DNA of 64,000 nucleotides from an uncultured Eubacteriales bacterium (GCA_900545175.1 UQYF01000002.1:116923-180922); one strand, 5' to 3'; numbered from the stretch's first letter, positions 18,778 through 27,554 are shown. Notes: generated from the sequence alone by a model not told the origin. Numbers and translations: made by a program.

Positions 18778-19393
18778 TATCTTCCCCACCTGTCCTATTT
18801 TCAGCCAAGAGAAGTATTCTCTCAAGCTGTTTTTTAGTATTATTGCTGTCTTTTGAATTGTCAATCACATATCTGCAATGCTTTCTAAACTCCTCATCCG
18901 GCAGTTGGTTATTCATTATGGAAATGCACTTTTCCCTTGAATAGCCTCTGTCTGCCATAAGTCTCTTTATACGCTCCTCATCAGGCACATATATATACCA
19001 GAATTCTTCGCATATGCTGTCATAGCCTGCTTCAATCAACAGTGCCGCCTCGATAAAAGCATACTCATACACACCGGCATCATTAGCCGCCTTAAGCCGC
19101 CTTACAACCTCGCTTCTCGTCAGCGGATGAATGATGGCATCTACTTTCTCACACAGTTTCTCGTCAGAAAATATAATTGATGCCATCTTCTTTCTGTCTA
19201 TACAGCCATCGCTCTGTAAAATGTCATCCCCAAGAAGCTTAACAATCTGTGAATAAGCAGCACCGCCCGGCAGCGTTGTCTCTTTTGCAACTTCATCGGT
19301 TCTTATAACTATACATTTTGTCAATTCTTCAAGCATCTTTAACACTGTCGATTTTCCGGCACCAACTCCTCCGGTAACACCGATAATTCTCAT
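18770..19393 (-). CDS. coaE: Dephospho-CoA kinase
   Basis: Last step of coenzyme A synthesis. Start placed at MRIIGVTGGVGAGKST with GAGG 6 nt upstream; longer in-frame extensions run into polA. 207 aa, the normal size. P-loop GGVGAGKS at the N-terminus and the family segment EAALLIEAGYD are present. It lies 25 bp after polA and its stop overlaps the next start codon, so translation is coupled. Confidence 0.94.
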   Translation of the reverse strand: MRIIGVTGGVGAGKSTVLKMLEELTKCIVIRTDEVAKETTLPGGAAYSQIVKLLGDDILQSDGCIDRKKMASIIFSDEKLCEKVDAIIHPLTRSEVVRRLKAANDAGVYEYAFIEAALLIEAGYDSICEEFWYIYVPDEERIKRLMADRGYSREKCISIMNNQLPDEEFRKHCRYVIDNSKDSNNTKKQLERILLLAENRTGGEDNE

Positions 19394-19418
19394 ATGATTC
19401 CTCATTCCCAATCGTAAA

Positions 19419-22100
19419 TTAATGTGCCTCCAGCCAGTTAGCACCCTCGTTGGTATCTACTACAAGAGCTACAGACAAGCGGGCTGCATTTTTCATCTGT
19501 TCATCCAATATATTTTTGACAAGCTCAACCTCGTCCTCTGCTGTCTCTATAAGAAGTTCATCGTGAACCTGCAAAATCAATCTTGATTTGAGTCCGAGCT
19601 CCTTCAATTTGTGATATACTCCAATCATCGCAAGCTTTATGATATCCGCAGCAGTTCCCTGTATCGGCGCATTCATCGCTACTCTCTCCCCAAAGCTTCT
19701 CTGCATGAAATTGCTGCTTGTAAGTTCCGGAATCGGACGTCTCCTGTTAAACATTGTGACTGAATAACCTTTTTCCTTAGCGCTGCTTACAAGCTCATTT
19801 AAGAACTCATGTACTTTAGGATATGTCTCAAAATATTTTTCTATATATTTTGCAGCCTCTTTTCTCGATATGCTAAGGTCCTGGCTGAGTCCAAATGAAC
19901 TTATTCCATACACGATACCGAAGTTGACTGCCTTTGCATTGCTTCTCTGCGCCTTTGTAACTTCCGCAAGAGGCGTATTAAATACCTGTGATGCTGTTAT
20001 CCTGTGAATATCTTCATCACTGTTATAAGCAGCTATAAGATTCTCATCCGCTGACATATGTGCAAGTATTCTAAGCTCAATCTGTGAATAATCGGCATCA
20101 AGAAAAACAAAGCCCGGCTTTGGAATAAATACCTGCCTGATTCTGCTTCCTAACTCCATTCTTATAGGAATATTCTGCAAATTAGGCTCTGTACTGCTTA
20201 TTCTTCCTGTTGCAGTGATAGTCTGATTGAACTTCCCATGTATTCTTCCATCATCCGAAATATATTGCAAAAGTCCATCCGCATATGTCGAATTAAGCTT
20301 CGTAAGCTGGCGGTATTCTAGCACCTTGCTGACAACCGGATGCTCACCTGCAAGCTTTTCAAGGACATCCGCCGATGTCGAATAGCCTGTCTTTGTCTTT
20401 TTTCCTCCGGGAAGTCCCATCTGTCCGAACAATACTTCTCCGAGCTGCTTCGGAGAATTGATATTAAACTGTGTTCCGGCAAGTTCGTATACTTCCTTTT
20501 CAACAACAGCAATCTTCTCCTTAAGCATATCTCCATAAGCAATCAGAGCTTTCTTATCAACAAGAATTCCATTATCTTCCATCTCCTTAAGAGCATATAC
20601 AAGAGGTTTTTCTATATTATTATAAAGCTCTGACATATTCTCGTTGTCAAGCTTTCCCATAAGTACATTATATGCTTTTGCAGCAGTGTATGCATTATAA
20701 CATGCACATATATATGTCTTTTGTGAATCTTCGTAATCGGCTTTTCCTAAGATATCTGCCCTTGACTTTATAAGCATGCCAAGAAAATCTCTTGCGATAT
20801 CATCGTACCGGTAAGCGTCCTTTAGAGGATTAAGTAAATATGCCATAAGAGCCGCATCCTCAGCATTATCCTCCTCCGCAATGTTAAGCATGCTAAGCTG
20901 TTCCTTCAAATTGATAAAGCAGATGTGCTTTCCATCGGCGTGAAGTTTTTTAGCAAGATGTGATACCTTGTCAGCTATATATTCTGCTGTCATAAAACCG
21001 CCAACAGGAATATATACTGTCATCTCTTTAACATTCTCTTTTGCTGCTTCACTACCATTATTCTCTAATGACATACTGAGTGCTGCCGCAAAAAGACTTC
21101 CGTCTTTAGCCGGCACCGCAAATACGCCAGCAGCATCACTGCTTTCACATAGTGCAAATACTCTTTCCGCTTCATTCAGGTCTTCTACAATCTTAAAATT
21201 CTTCTCAAGCTCATCATCATTATATGAGTCGGCATTTTTCTCAAACCGCGAGAGAACAGACTTAAATTCCAAGCGCTTAAAGAGCTGGTATGCTTCCTTG
21301 GTGAACATGTCTCCAAGCCCTGCTTTGTCAAAGGAATAATCAAGCGGTGTATCTGTATTAATAGTAGCAAGTACCTTGCTCAATTTTGCCTGCTCATAGA
21401 ACTCTTTTAAATTATTCTTCGCTTTATTAGGTGTAAGCTCGTCAACATGCTCATATGCATTTTCAATGGAATGATATTTTGATATGATAGCGCCTGCCGT
21501 CTTCTCGCCAATTCCCGGCACTCCCGGAATATTGTCGGATGCATCGCCCATAAGTGCCTTCATATCAATAAACTCTACAGGTGAAACGCCATAAGCCTCG
21601 ACAACCTGTGCCGAATTGTAATCCTCAATCTCCGTTGTTCCTTTCTTCGTCTTAGGAATACGAATCTTGATATTATCTGTCGCTAACTGCAATAAATCCC
21701 TGTCACCTGACACCACCGACACAATCATTCCGTCAGCTTCAGCGCGCTTTGCCAGTGTTCCTAATATATCATCAGCTTCATAGCCTTCCTTGGTGACAAC
21801 ACATATATTCATTGCCGTAAGAGCTTCCTTTATAAGAGGAACCTGCTCGACAAGCTCATGAGGCATCGGCTTACGCGTTCCTTTGTATTCACTATACATC
21901 TTATGCCTGAAGGTAGGTGCACTAAGGTCAAACGCAACCGTGAGATAATCAGGTTTTTCTTCATCTAATATTTTAAACATGATATTCAAAAAACCATAGA
22001 CTGCATTTGTGTGAAGTCCCTCAGAATTAGTGAGTTCCGGAACTCCATAAAACGCACGATTGAGTATGCTATGCCCATCTATCAAAACCAGCTTTTTCAT
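19419..22100 (-). CDS. polA: DNA polymerase I
   Basis: 893 aa. Residues 1-285 are the 5'-nuclease (DGHSILNRAFYG, YEADDILGTLA, MGDASDNIPGVPGIG). The middle third is a decayed 3'-5' exonuclease: the usual DxE and DxxxY acidic residues are not recognisable, as in Bacillus Pol I. The polymerase domain follows, with motif A LDADYSQIELRILAH (around 660), RRPIPEL, and motif C LQVHDEL (around 845). Functions in repair and Okazaki processing. It is followed closely by coaE, a common clostridial order. Confidence 0.97.
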   Translation of the reverse strand: MKKLVLIDGHSILNRAFYGVPELTNSEGLHTNAVYGFLNIMFKILDEEKPDYLTVAFDLSAPTFRHKMYSEYKGTRKPMPHELVEQVPLIKEALTAMNICVVTKEGYEADDILGTLAKRAEADGMIVSVVSGDRDLLQLATDNIKIRIPKTKKGTTEIEDYNSAQVVEAYGVSPVEFIDMKALMGDASDNIPGVPGIGEKTAGAIISKYHSIENAYEHVDELTPNKAKNNLKEFYEQAKLSKVLATINTDTPLDYSFDKAGLGDMFTKEAYQLFKRLEFKSVLSRFEKNADSYNDDELEKNFKIVEDLNEAERVFALCESSDAAGVFAVPAKDGSLFAAALSMSLENNGSEAAKENVKEMTVYIPVGGFMTAEYIADKVSHLAKKLHADGKHICFINLKEQLSMLNIAEEDNAEDAALMAYLLNPLKDAYRYDDIARDFLGMLIKSRADILGKADYEDSQKTYICACYNAYTAAKAYNVLMGKLDNENMSELYNNIEKPLVYALKEMEDNGILVDKKALIAYGDMLKEKIAVVEKEVYELAGTQFNINSPKQLGEVLFGQMGLPGGKKTKTGYSTSADVLEKLAGEHPVVSKVLEYRQLTKLNSTYADGLLQYISDDGRIHGKFNQTITATGRISSTEPNLQNIPIRMELGSRIRQVFIPKPGFVFLDADYSQIELRILAHMSADENLIAAYNSDEDIHRITASQVFNTPLAEVTKAQRSNAKAVNFGIVYGISSFGLSQDLSISRKEAAKYIEKYFETYPKVHEFLNELVSSAKEKGYSVTMFNRRRPIPELTSSNFMQRSFGERVAMNAPIQGTAADIIKLAMIGVYHKLKELGLKSRLILQVHDELLIETAEDEVELVKNILDEQMKNAARLSVALVVDTNEGANWLEAH

Positions 22101-22120
22101 CTAACAAAAAATCCTCCTCA

Positions 22121-22453
22121 TTATAAAAGGTACGTCACAAACGCAATCACAGCAACAAATAAAACAATATATATAAGTATTTTTATAAGCTCAAGAAGTC
22201 TTCTGCGTCTCCGCCCGACATTTATTTTGTGCTGCGCTTTTGCAAAACATTCATCAACTATATTTTTGAGGACAAACGGCCCGTCAAAAGCCTTATTGTC
22301 CTTAATTCCCTGTTCAACAATAAAATATATTTCAAGCTCATCCCTGCATGACGGACAGCCCTTTACATGTGAAAGGCACTGTGCCATCTTGTCATATCTA
22401 AGACTCATGTCCACAAATTCAGGTATAGACTTTCTAAACTCCTGACATTCCAC
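22121..22453 (-). CDS. Zinc-finger membrane protein, putative anti-sigma factor
   Basis: 110 aa. The N-terminus carries an HxxxCxxC motif (HVKGCPSCRDEL, about 29-40) of the zf-HC2 anti-sigma type. A basic patch RRRRR (about 82) precedes a single C-terminal transmembrane helix (about 88-108). Topology fits a cytoplasmic zinc anti-sigma domain tethered to the membrane. No sigma gene is adjacent: polA follows 20 bp later and a DUF4097-like gene precedes it. The partner is therefore unknown. Confidence 0.68.
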   Translation of the reverse strand: MECQEFRKSIPEFVDMSLRYDKMAQCLSHVKGCPSCRDELEIYFIVEQGIKDNKAFDGPFVLKNIVDECFAKAQHKINVGRRRRRLLELIKILIYIVLFVAVIAFVTYLL

Positions 22454-22554
22454 GGCGGCTGCCCCCCAATCAACAAATTCTAATACATCTATTCTATTTT
22501 AAGACACTAACACCAAAAAGTAAATAGAAGATTGATGTCTGCCATAACAAATAA

Positions 22555-22575
22555 AGGCGGATTAATCATCCGCCT
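22555..22575 (-). terminator. Terminator overlapping the 3' end of the DUF4097-like gene
   Basis: AGGCGGA/TCCGCCT stem including the last codons and stop, followed on the minus strand by TTATTTG. Confidence 0.6.
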
Positions 22576-23725
22576 CAAAGAATATGTATATAGATTCATT
22601 CGTATTGTACAGTTCTACCTGCTTGCTGCCATCGCCCACCTCATATTTTCCTTTTTCATAATAATCATAATGGTAGCAGTACACTATATCTTTTCCTGCA
22701 TCAGCAGTAATACTGTAATCGTCTGCATTCCCTGAAAGTGACAGGTATATACTCTCTTTGGAAGTCAGTGCCTTTATCCTGCCGCCGTCATTGACACTTA
22801 TATTAGTAAACATAAGATGTGATTTCACACAATCCGCGTCAAGCATCTCGCTAAAACTGCAATTATAAATGCTGACATCCTCATCTTCAGCCTTTATGAC
22901 CGCACTGCCTATCTCACACTCATCAATATATGTCTGTATTCCTTTAGCAGTTATTGTAACGTAATCAGCACTTATACCGTCAAGTCCAACACTTCCTTCA
23001 TCATCCTCCGCCTCGATTTCAATATCCGAAATCTGACCATCTATCTCATAAATGCTGACATACCCTTTAGTCGTGTGTGTCTTAAACGTATCATAAGCTT
23101 TATCCGGAACCATTATGCTGACATACTGCTCCACGTCATAATCATGGCTCATATTAAAAATATCCCATGCAAGCTTATCATTCTTCCTTCCGTCAGCTGT
23201 CAGAACCAAAACCTTTCTGCCGTCTCTTTGTTCAATCTCACACTTGACATCATTCTCATCCTTGGTAAAGAATCTGTATGATATATGAAAATTATCGTCA
23301 TATGAGCTTTGAACACTCACGTCACAATTCACTACATCTATGTCAAAACTGTCAAATGCCTCATATTCATTGTAATAATCGTCATTTAATTGATAGCCGC
23401 CATATTTTATATAGTTTATTGCCGAGTTACTGCCGTAGTAATTGGCAATATACGAGCTTGCTCCTGCATAGACTACCACTATCGCGGCAACAATACTAAG
23501 CGCTATTGCTATCCTGCGTCCTGCTATAGCTGACTTTTTGTACTTTGCTTTTTCTTTCACAGAAAAAGATGCATTATCTCTTCTATTGCCTTTTCCTCTC
23601 TTCTGTTCCCTGGCAGCATCTAACTCCTTGGTTACTAGTTCGTCATACAGTTCCTTATCCATAGGCTCCGGTCCAAAATCCAAAAATGCACGGTCATCTG
23701 TTTTTCTATTATAATCATCCGACAT
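22562..23725 (-). CDS. Membrane protein with DUF4097-like beta-helix domain
   Basis: 387 aa from MSDDYNRKTDDRAF, chosen for AAGAGGAG 7 nt upstream. A cytoplasmic N-terminus (about 1-65) carries charged residues, one transmembrane helix follows (about 70-92, IAIALSIVAAIVVVYAGASS), then an extracellular domain rich in short strands and Asp (VYNCS, EIDGQISDIEIEAED). This resembles DUF4097 adhesin-like domains found in envelope-stress gene clusters. Next gene is the zinc-finger membrane protein, suggesting a joint envelope-sensing role, which is inference. Confidence 0.6.
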   Translation of the reverse strand: MSDDYNRKTDDRAFLDFGPEPMDKELYDELVTKELDAAREQKRGKGNRRDNASFSVKEKAKYKKSAIAGRRIAIALSIVAAIVVVYAGASSYIANYYGSNSAINYIKYGGYQLNDDYYNEYEAFDSFDIDVVNCDVSVQSSYDDNFHISYRFFTKDENDVKCEIEQRDGRKVLVLTADGRKNDKLAWDIFNMSHDYDVEQYVSIMVPDKAYDTFKTHTTKGYVSIYEIDGQISDIEIEAEDDEGSVGLDGISADYVTITAKGIQTYIDECEIGSAVIKAEDEDVSIYNCSFSEMLDADCVKSHLMFTNISVNDGGRIKALTSKESIYLSLSGNADDYSITADAGKDIVYCYHYDYYEKGKYEVGDGSKQVELYNTNESIYIFFEADD

Positions 23726-23825
23726 GACAACACTCCTCTTAACACATATCCTCAATCAATAATCTGCTAAATCTGCGCTTTTATTGTACCACACCATATT
23801 TTTTCACACAACCGATAAAAAACAT

Positions 23826-23854
23826 TTGCATTTTTCTCTGATATCTGTTATCAT
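23826..23854 (+). promoter_or_regulatory. tRNA-Leu promoter
   Basis: TTGCAT (23826-23831), 17 bp, TATCAT (23849-23854), placing transcription start a few bases before the tRNA. Confidence 0.6.
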
Positions 23855-23864
23855 GTAATAGTTC

Positions 23865-23947
23865 GCGGATGTGGCGAAATGGCAGACGCAGCAGACTCAA
23901 AATCTGCCGATGGTGACATCGTGCGGGTTCGACTCCCGCCATCCGCA
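23865..23947 (+). tRNA. tRNA-Leu (anticodon CAA)
   Basis: Class II tRNA with acceptor stem GCGGATG/CATCCGC, anticodon stem GCAGA-CTCAAAA-TCTGC (anticodon CAA, reads UUG), a long variable arm, and T arm GCGGG-TTCGACT-CCCGC. Discriminator A at 23947; CCA is not encoded. A decayed mobile island follows directly, making this a plausible former integration site. Confidence 0.95.
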
Positions 23948-23958
23948 TGACTTATTTA

Positions 23959-23993
23959 AGCTCCAAGTGCTTTTTGGCACTTGGGGCTTTTTC
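23959..23993 (+). terminator. Terminator after tRNA-Leu
   Basis: Stem AGCTCCAAGTGC/GCACTTGGGGCT (one G-U pair) followed by TTTTTC. Confidence 0.85.
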
Positions 23994-23998
23994 AATGT

Positions 23999-24029
23999 TG
24001 GGACACAGGGGTCAGACCCCGGTGTCCCA
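23999..24029. repeat. 31-nt palindromic repeat, copy 1
   Basis: Arms TGGGACAC/GTGTCCCA and GGGGTC/GACCCC around a single central A, mismatched only at one position pair. A second copy at 28685-28715 closes the island. GGGGTCAGACCCC cores are known from REP-like elements in other bacteria. Confidence 0.85.
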
Positions 24030-24030
24030 G

Positions 24031-24056
24031 AATGTTACATACGGAACACGCTCATC
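24031..24056 (+). repeat. 26-nt companion direct repeat, copy 1
   Basis: AATGTTACATACGGAA followed by three variable bases and GCTCATC. The same sequence recurs at 28775-28800 in the same orientation, near the second palindrome. Confidence 0.8.
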
Positions 24057-24134
24057 TTTTCGATGTCAAAAATACACATAAATATTTTATATTTTTTGTG
24101 TAACATTACTACTATTTTTTTCGCCATAATTATG

Positions 24135-24294
24135 TATAATATATGTAAGAAATCAGCACTGATTTCGTTAGCGGTTACGAAGCCATAAAATCGTGTTAAT
24201 AGAGGTTACAGAGCCTGTAAAAATACTGTATTAATAGATGTTACGAAGCATGTAAAAAATCGTATTAATAGGAGCTGTGTTCAGCTCCTTTTGT
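24135..24294 (+). ncRNA. Type III antitoxin RNA (ToxI/CptI-like): promoter, three tandem repeats and terminator
   Basis: TATAAT at 24135-24140 is a likely -10. A 5' hairpin AAATCAG-CA-CTGATTT follows (24150-24165). Three degenerate tandem repeats come next: 24171-24202, 24203-24237 and 24238-24271, each with a GTTAC, AGC, TAAAA and TTAATAG pattern and about 32-35 nt long. The RNA ends in a short terminator GGAGCTG/CAGCTCC plus TTTTGT (24271-24294). This repeat RNA, short terminator, toxin order is the defining layout of type III toxin-antitoxin systems, in which the toxin cuts the RNA into repeat units that bind and inhibit it. Confidence 0.78.
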
Positions 24295-24309
24295 ATTAGG
24301 AGACATAAG

Positions 24310-24858
24310 ATGAAGTGAATTAATGTAGATGAGAATTATTTAAATTACTTGCGTTCCGTAGAAAACAGAATACCAAAAACAGATTATGGTTCTGATAAAT
24401 ACAAACCTTTCTTTGGTGTACTTTTTGAAACAGATAATCTATATTATGTTACTCAAGTTTCCCATCCGCAAAAACGTCATCAAAAAATGACACAACAAAA
24501 AGATTTTTACAAATTATATGACCCGGATAATCCTACAAGATTAATTGCAGATATTAATTTGAATTATATGTTTTCTATACCAAAAGAATATACTCATGAT
24601 TTTGAGAAAAAGAAAATCGATACATACAGGATTTTTGAATCAGAAATGGCAAAAAGTAAATATATTGATTTATGAGATACAGAGCTAAAAGCAATTAATA
24701 CTTTGAAACTTGATGAGAAAGCTTTGTTTATCTACAATTTAAAATATGAGAAGCCACAAAATAAAATTTCAAAAAGATGTATTGATTTTAAGAATATGGA
24801 GGAACTTGCAAAATCATATAATCCTGATAAAAACAAAGAATATGAGGTGCTGACGTAA
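24310..24858 (+). pseudogene. ToxN/CptN-family endoribonuclease toxin, interrupted by two in-frame TGA codons
   Basis: A 182-codon frame starting at an ATG with AGGAG 8 nt upstream. It reads M-K-(TGA)-INVDENYLNYLRSVENRIP, then KPFFGVLFETDNLYYVTQVSHPQ and INLNYMFSIPKE. These match the ToxN/AbiQ/CptN fold core (GxxxE...YVxPLSSPK...NLNxMxPIP). TGA codons interrupt at codon 3 (24316-24318) and codon 122 (24673-24675); the rest is open to a TAA at 24856. CptIN members are known from Lachnospiraceae such as Coprococcus. It is either inactivated twice by nonsense changes or came from a source reading TGA as an amino acid. Confidence 0.78.
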
Positions 24859-25002
24859 TCTTGGACTAGCTAATCTACAATCCACGGTTACATCCACACC
24901 CCCACTCGTTTTCTTTAGCACTTAAAAAATTTATGGTTTATTTGTATTAAAAATCCCTCTTCCAATACCATGTTTTTATTATCTTTGTCGCTACATCCTT
25001 AA

Positions 25003-26412
25003 TCAATAAATTGAACTCTCTTTTTGCTGTTTATACAATGCCCGAATGATATCATCAGTACCTTGTTTGCCTTGCTCCTTTTGTGAAATCCATTGAGCGT
25101 TTTTCTTGTAAGCAATGTCTAATACATATTCTTTCAATTTACTATCTTCATCTAGTATGTGTGATGAATATGCATTTATAAATGATTCAATTTTAAAATT
25201 TCTGATAGCTTTATCTTCTTTTCGATATAAGAATAAATCTTGTCTTTTAGTATCATATAGAAAAAGGTAAGGTGTTCTTTGTAAGTAGTCTGCAATATAA
25301 TTCATTATTGAGTTGATATTTGATGAAGTATTTAAAATGACTATATACTGAAGATAATCTTCAAGATTATATTGAATTTTTCTATCAATAATACATTTAG
25401 CTCCTATTTTATCCATAAATTCATCTAAAGATATTCGAAACGTAAGGCTTGGATTATAACCAAACTTTTTAAATTGAATATAGATAGAAGCCTCTTTAAC
25501 TTGGGTAAAATGTAATGTTTGTGAAATATTTCTATCAAATATACTTCGTGTATACTTTTTAATAAAACTAAGAGATGTTATGCCCCTTAGTGTTGTTTCT
25601 GTGTACACTCCATTATTTTCAGCAATTTGTTGAAGAAGCTTAAGCTTTTTATTTGCAATCAACCAATCAATTTCAGGACGCTTACAAATCAAACGATCGG
25701 TTATATGCTCTTTAATAAACCGGTTAGCAGCATCTTGATATGAATGATAATGTTCCAGTTCGCTTTGGAATAATTCAAATGAAGTTAATTTACTCTCAAA
25801 GGGCTTCTTTCCTTCTTGAACATATTTGGAATATATTTGCCTCATTTTTCCAATCGTACTCTGTAAATCACAGTATAATTTATACGGAAGTAAAATTGGC
25901 AATGTTGAAAAATATTTTTCAGATTCAGAGATTGTATTTTCAACACTAGGAAATTTAGCATAAAATTCATTTCTTCTGTTGACAATTTGATGTCCTTTAA
26001 GAATTTCATTGAGCTGCTGTTTCTTCTCAATATAACCTTCAAGTCCAGGAAATTTAAGAATGCAACGAGAACCGACATTAAGTAATGTTTGATTCTTTCT
26101 ATTTCGGATATAATATAAATATTTATTTGGCGTATTACACAGTCCACAGTGAACTTTCTTATTAGGATCTTCCTCACTTACTTTTTCAGCGTACCATTCT
26201 TTAATAACATTGTCTATTAAAGTCTTTTTGTTGATTGTAAGTGCAGCTCTTCCTAAGTCATCTAAATTTGGTATGCTTTCTAATGAAGTTGCCTTGGGAT
26301 TTTGTAATTTTAATATACAATCATATAAATTACCGTATAAATTTGTATCTTTAAGTTCCTCACTGTTCTTTAGCAAATTGATTTCATCCAAAGTTAATAC
26401 TGTTTTTCCCAT
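25003..26412 (-). CDS. Hypothetical protein with putative zinc-finger
   Basis: 469 aa, intact, with GGAGGAGAG before the ATG. A candidate zinc site CGLC (about residues 94-97) is followed by a C near 117 in LNVGSRCILKF; the pattern KYLYYIRNRKNQ-LNVGSRC resembles zinc-ribbon-like segments of phage and plasmid proteins, as I recall them. The rest is Lys/Ile/Leu-rich and AT-rich relative to core genes, supporting horizontal origin. No family or catalytic motif recognised. It sits inside the mobile island and may be its one intact large gene. Confidence 0.7.
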   Translation of the reverse strand: MGKTVLTLDEINLLKNSEELKDTNLYGNLYDCILKLQNPKATSLESIPNLDDLGRAALTINKKTLIDNVIKEWYAEKVSEEDPNKKVHCGLCNTPNKYLYYIRNRKNQTLLNVGSRCILKFPGLEGYIEKKQQLNEILKGHQIVNRRNEFYAKFPSVENTISESEKYFSTLPILLPYKLYCDLQSTIGKMRQIYSKYVQEGKKPFESKLTSFELFQSELEHYHSYQDAANRFIKEHITDRLICKRPEIDWLIANKKLKLLQQIAENNGVYTETTLRGITSLSFIKKYTRSIFDRNISQTLHFTQVKEASIYIQFKKFGYNPSLTFRISLDEFMDKIGAKCIIDRKIQYNLEDYLQYIVILNTSSNINSIMNYIADYLQRTPYLFLYDTKRQDLFLYRKEDKAIRNFKIESFINAYSSHILDEDSKLKEYVLDIAYKKNAQWISQKEQGKQGTDDIIRALYKQQKESSIY

Positions 26413-26540
26413 ATTTACTCTCCTCCTGTGTCTATATGGATAATTATACCATTAATTACATTTGTAGGCAACTTAAACATATGTAATTCGATAAAATATT
26501 GTTATCACGATTGAAATTAAACGGAGAATAAATAAATAGA

Positions 26541-26566
26541 AGCTGTGGTATATTTCAACCACAGCT
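26541..26566 (-). terminator. Terminator of the 20-aa peptide gene
   Basis: Perfect 9-bp stem AGCTGTGGT/ACCACAGCT followed on the minus strand by TCTATTTATTTATT. The stop codon of the peptide gene lies in the loop, so the transcript is very compact. Confidence 0.75.
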
Positions 26567-26617
26567 CAGAAAAATTTCTACGAGTTTCGCAATATAAGTA
26601 AGTATTAGTTCTGCCAT
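26555..26617 (-). CDS. 20-aa hydrophobic peptide, type I toxin-like
   Basis: ATG preceded by GGAAGGGAGGTGAAAA, a near-perfect ribosome site. The peptide is MAELILTYIAKLVEIFLSCG, one amphipathic or membrane-spanning helix. TTTCAC/GTGAAA can fold around the ribosome site. The stop lies in a strong terminator loop. This compact layout is seen in small membrane-active toxins of type I toxin-antitoxin loci. No homologous family is recognised and an antisense RNA is not proven. Confidence 0.5.
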   Translation of the reverse strand: MAELILTYIAKLVEIFLSCG

Positions 26618-26848
26618 TTTTCACCTCCCTTCCGTGAAATTGATAACGGTTGGGGAATTGGTGTGGAGAACCCACGATATGCATTTCTTCCAAGAGCTTT
26701 ATGCCCACTTTCCTCCTAAAATTAGGAATGTGAAATTTATATGTTTCATGACAAGACTACACATGAGGCCGTTGTGTGCTCACGACCATATCCTGTCGTG
26801 TCCTATTTTATCATTTATTGGAAGATTTTGGTAGTCGGAAAATTAGTT
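26618..26848. other. Leader region of the small peptide gene
   Basis: 231 bp without a convincing protein gene. It contains a CACGAC/GTCGTG inverted repeat near 26790-26808 with TTTTAT after it on the + strand. This could end a short + strand RNA antisense to the peptide leader. Confidence 0.35.
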
Positions 26849-27482
26849 CTACTGCTCTTCCGTTCTAATATTTCCAATAATCGAAATTACACAAGGTATG
26901 ATAAATAGGCTTAGACATACAGCATTAGTTCTGGATATCTTAATCAAATCATCCAATAACACTCCCACAACATCTGTAACTCCAATCATCATTGTAAACT
27001 GTTTAATTAGGAAATAGATACTTATAATCCACAAACCAATACTGGATGCTATCGTGATTGCGGCACACACCTTGTTTTTAAAATTAGATTGCAATGAAAA
27101 TTGTAACATAAACATTGTAACTACAAGTCCAGTCATTAGTAGATAATTGCCGTTTTGAAACAATACAAATGAAATAGCTGAAAAAATTATATCTATTATT
27201 ATCGAAATAATACCTTTTATTTTATTTATCTCACAATATTTTATAGCAGATATTATGAGAAATATTAGTCCAATGAAAAATAAGACATTTAAAAAATGTA
27301 TAACTCAATCTCATTCCGTCTTGGTACATTTTTATTGTCATAATAAAGGGTTTTTTGATGAAAGATATTGTTTTATAAAAAGTATTTCTACCATTACTTG
27401 TAACGCTTCCAATAGAAATAATAACAAATAGCACTGATATTAAATTCATAACAACTGAAAAGTTTCTCTTTGTAAAATTCAT
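26849..27482 (-). pseudogene. Multi-pass membrane protein split by a frameshift in an A6/T6 tract
   Basis: The N-terminal part begins MNFTKRNFSVVMNLISVLFVIISIG (27482 to about 27297). The C-terminal part runs in another frame and continues with FLNVLFFIGLIFLIISAIKYCEINK into FQNGNYLLMTGLVVTMFML and ends at 26849. Removing one base from the six-base homopolymer at 27291-27296 joins both into about 210 aa with roughly six membrane helices. Function unknown. It could be a real mutation, a phase-variable tract or a sequencing error. It lies in the mobile island, upstream of the small peptide gene. Confidence 0.65.
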
Positions 27483-27554
27483 ACACTTCTCTCCTATTTC
27501 AAAATATTTTTCATAACCTCAAACATTATGATAAATATTATACATTAACATAGT

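Noticed and set aside
26634..26834. 66-residue + strand ORF opposite the small-peptide leader
   Set aside because: No ribosome site or recognisable composition; it is antisense to the leader and truncated by repeats.
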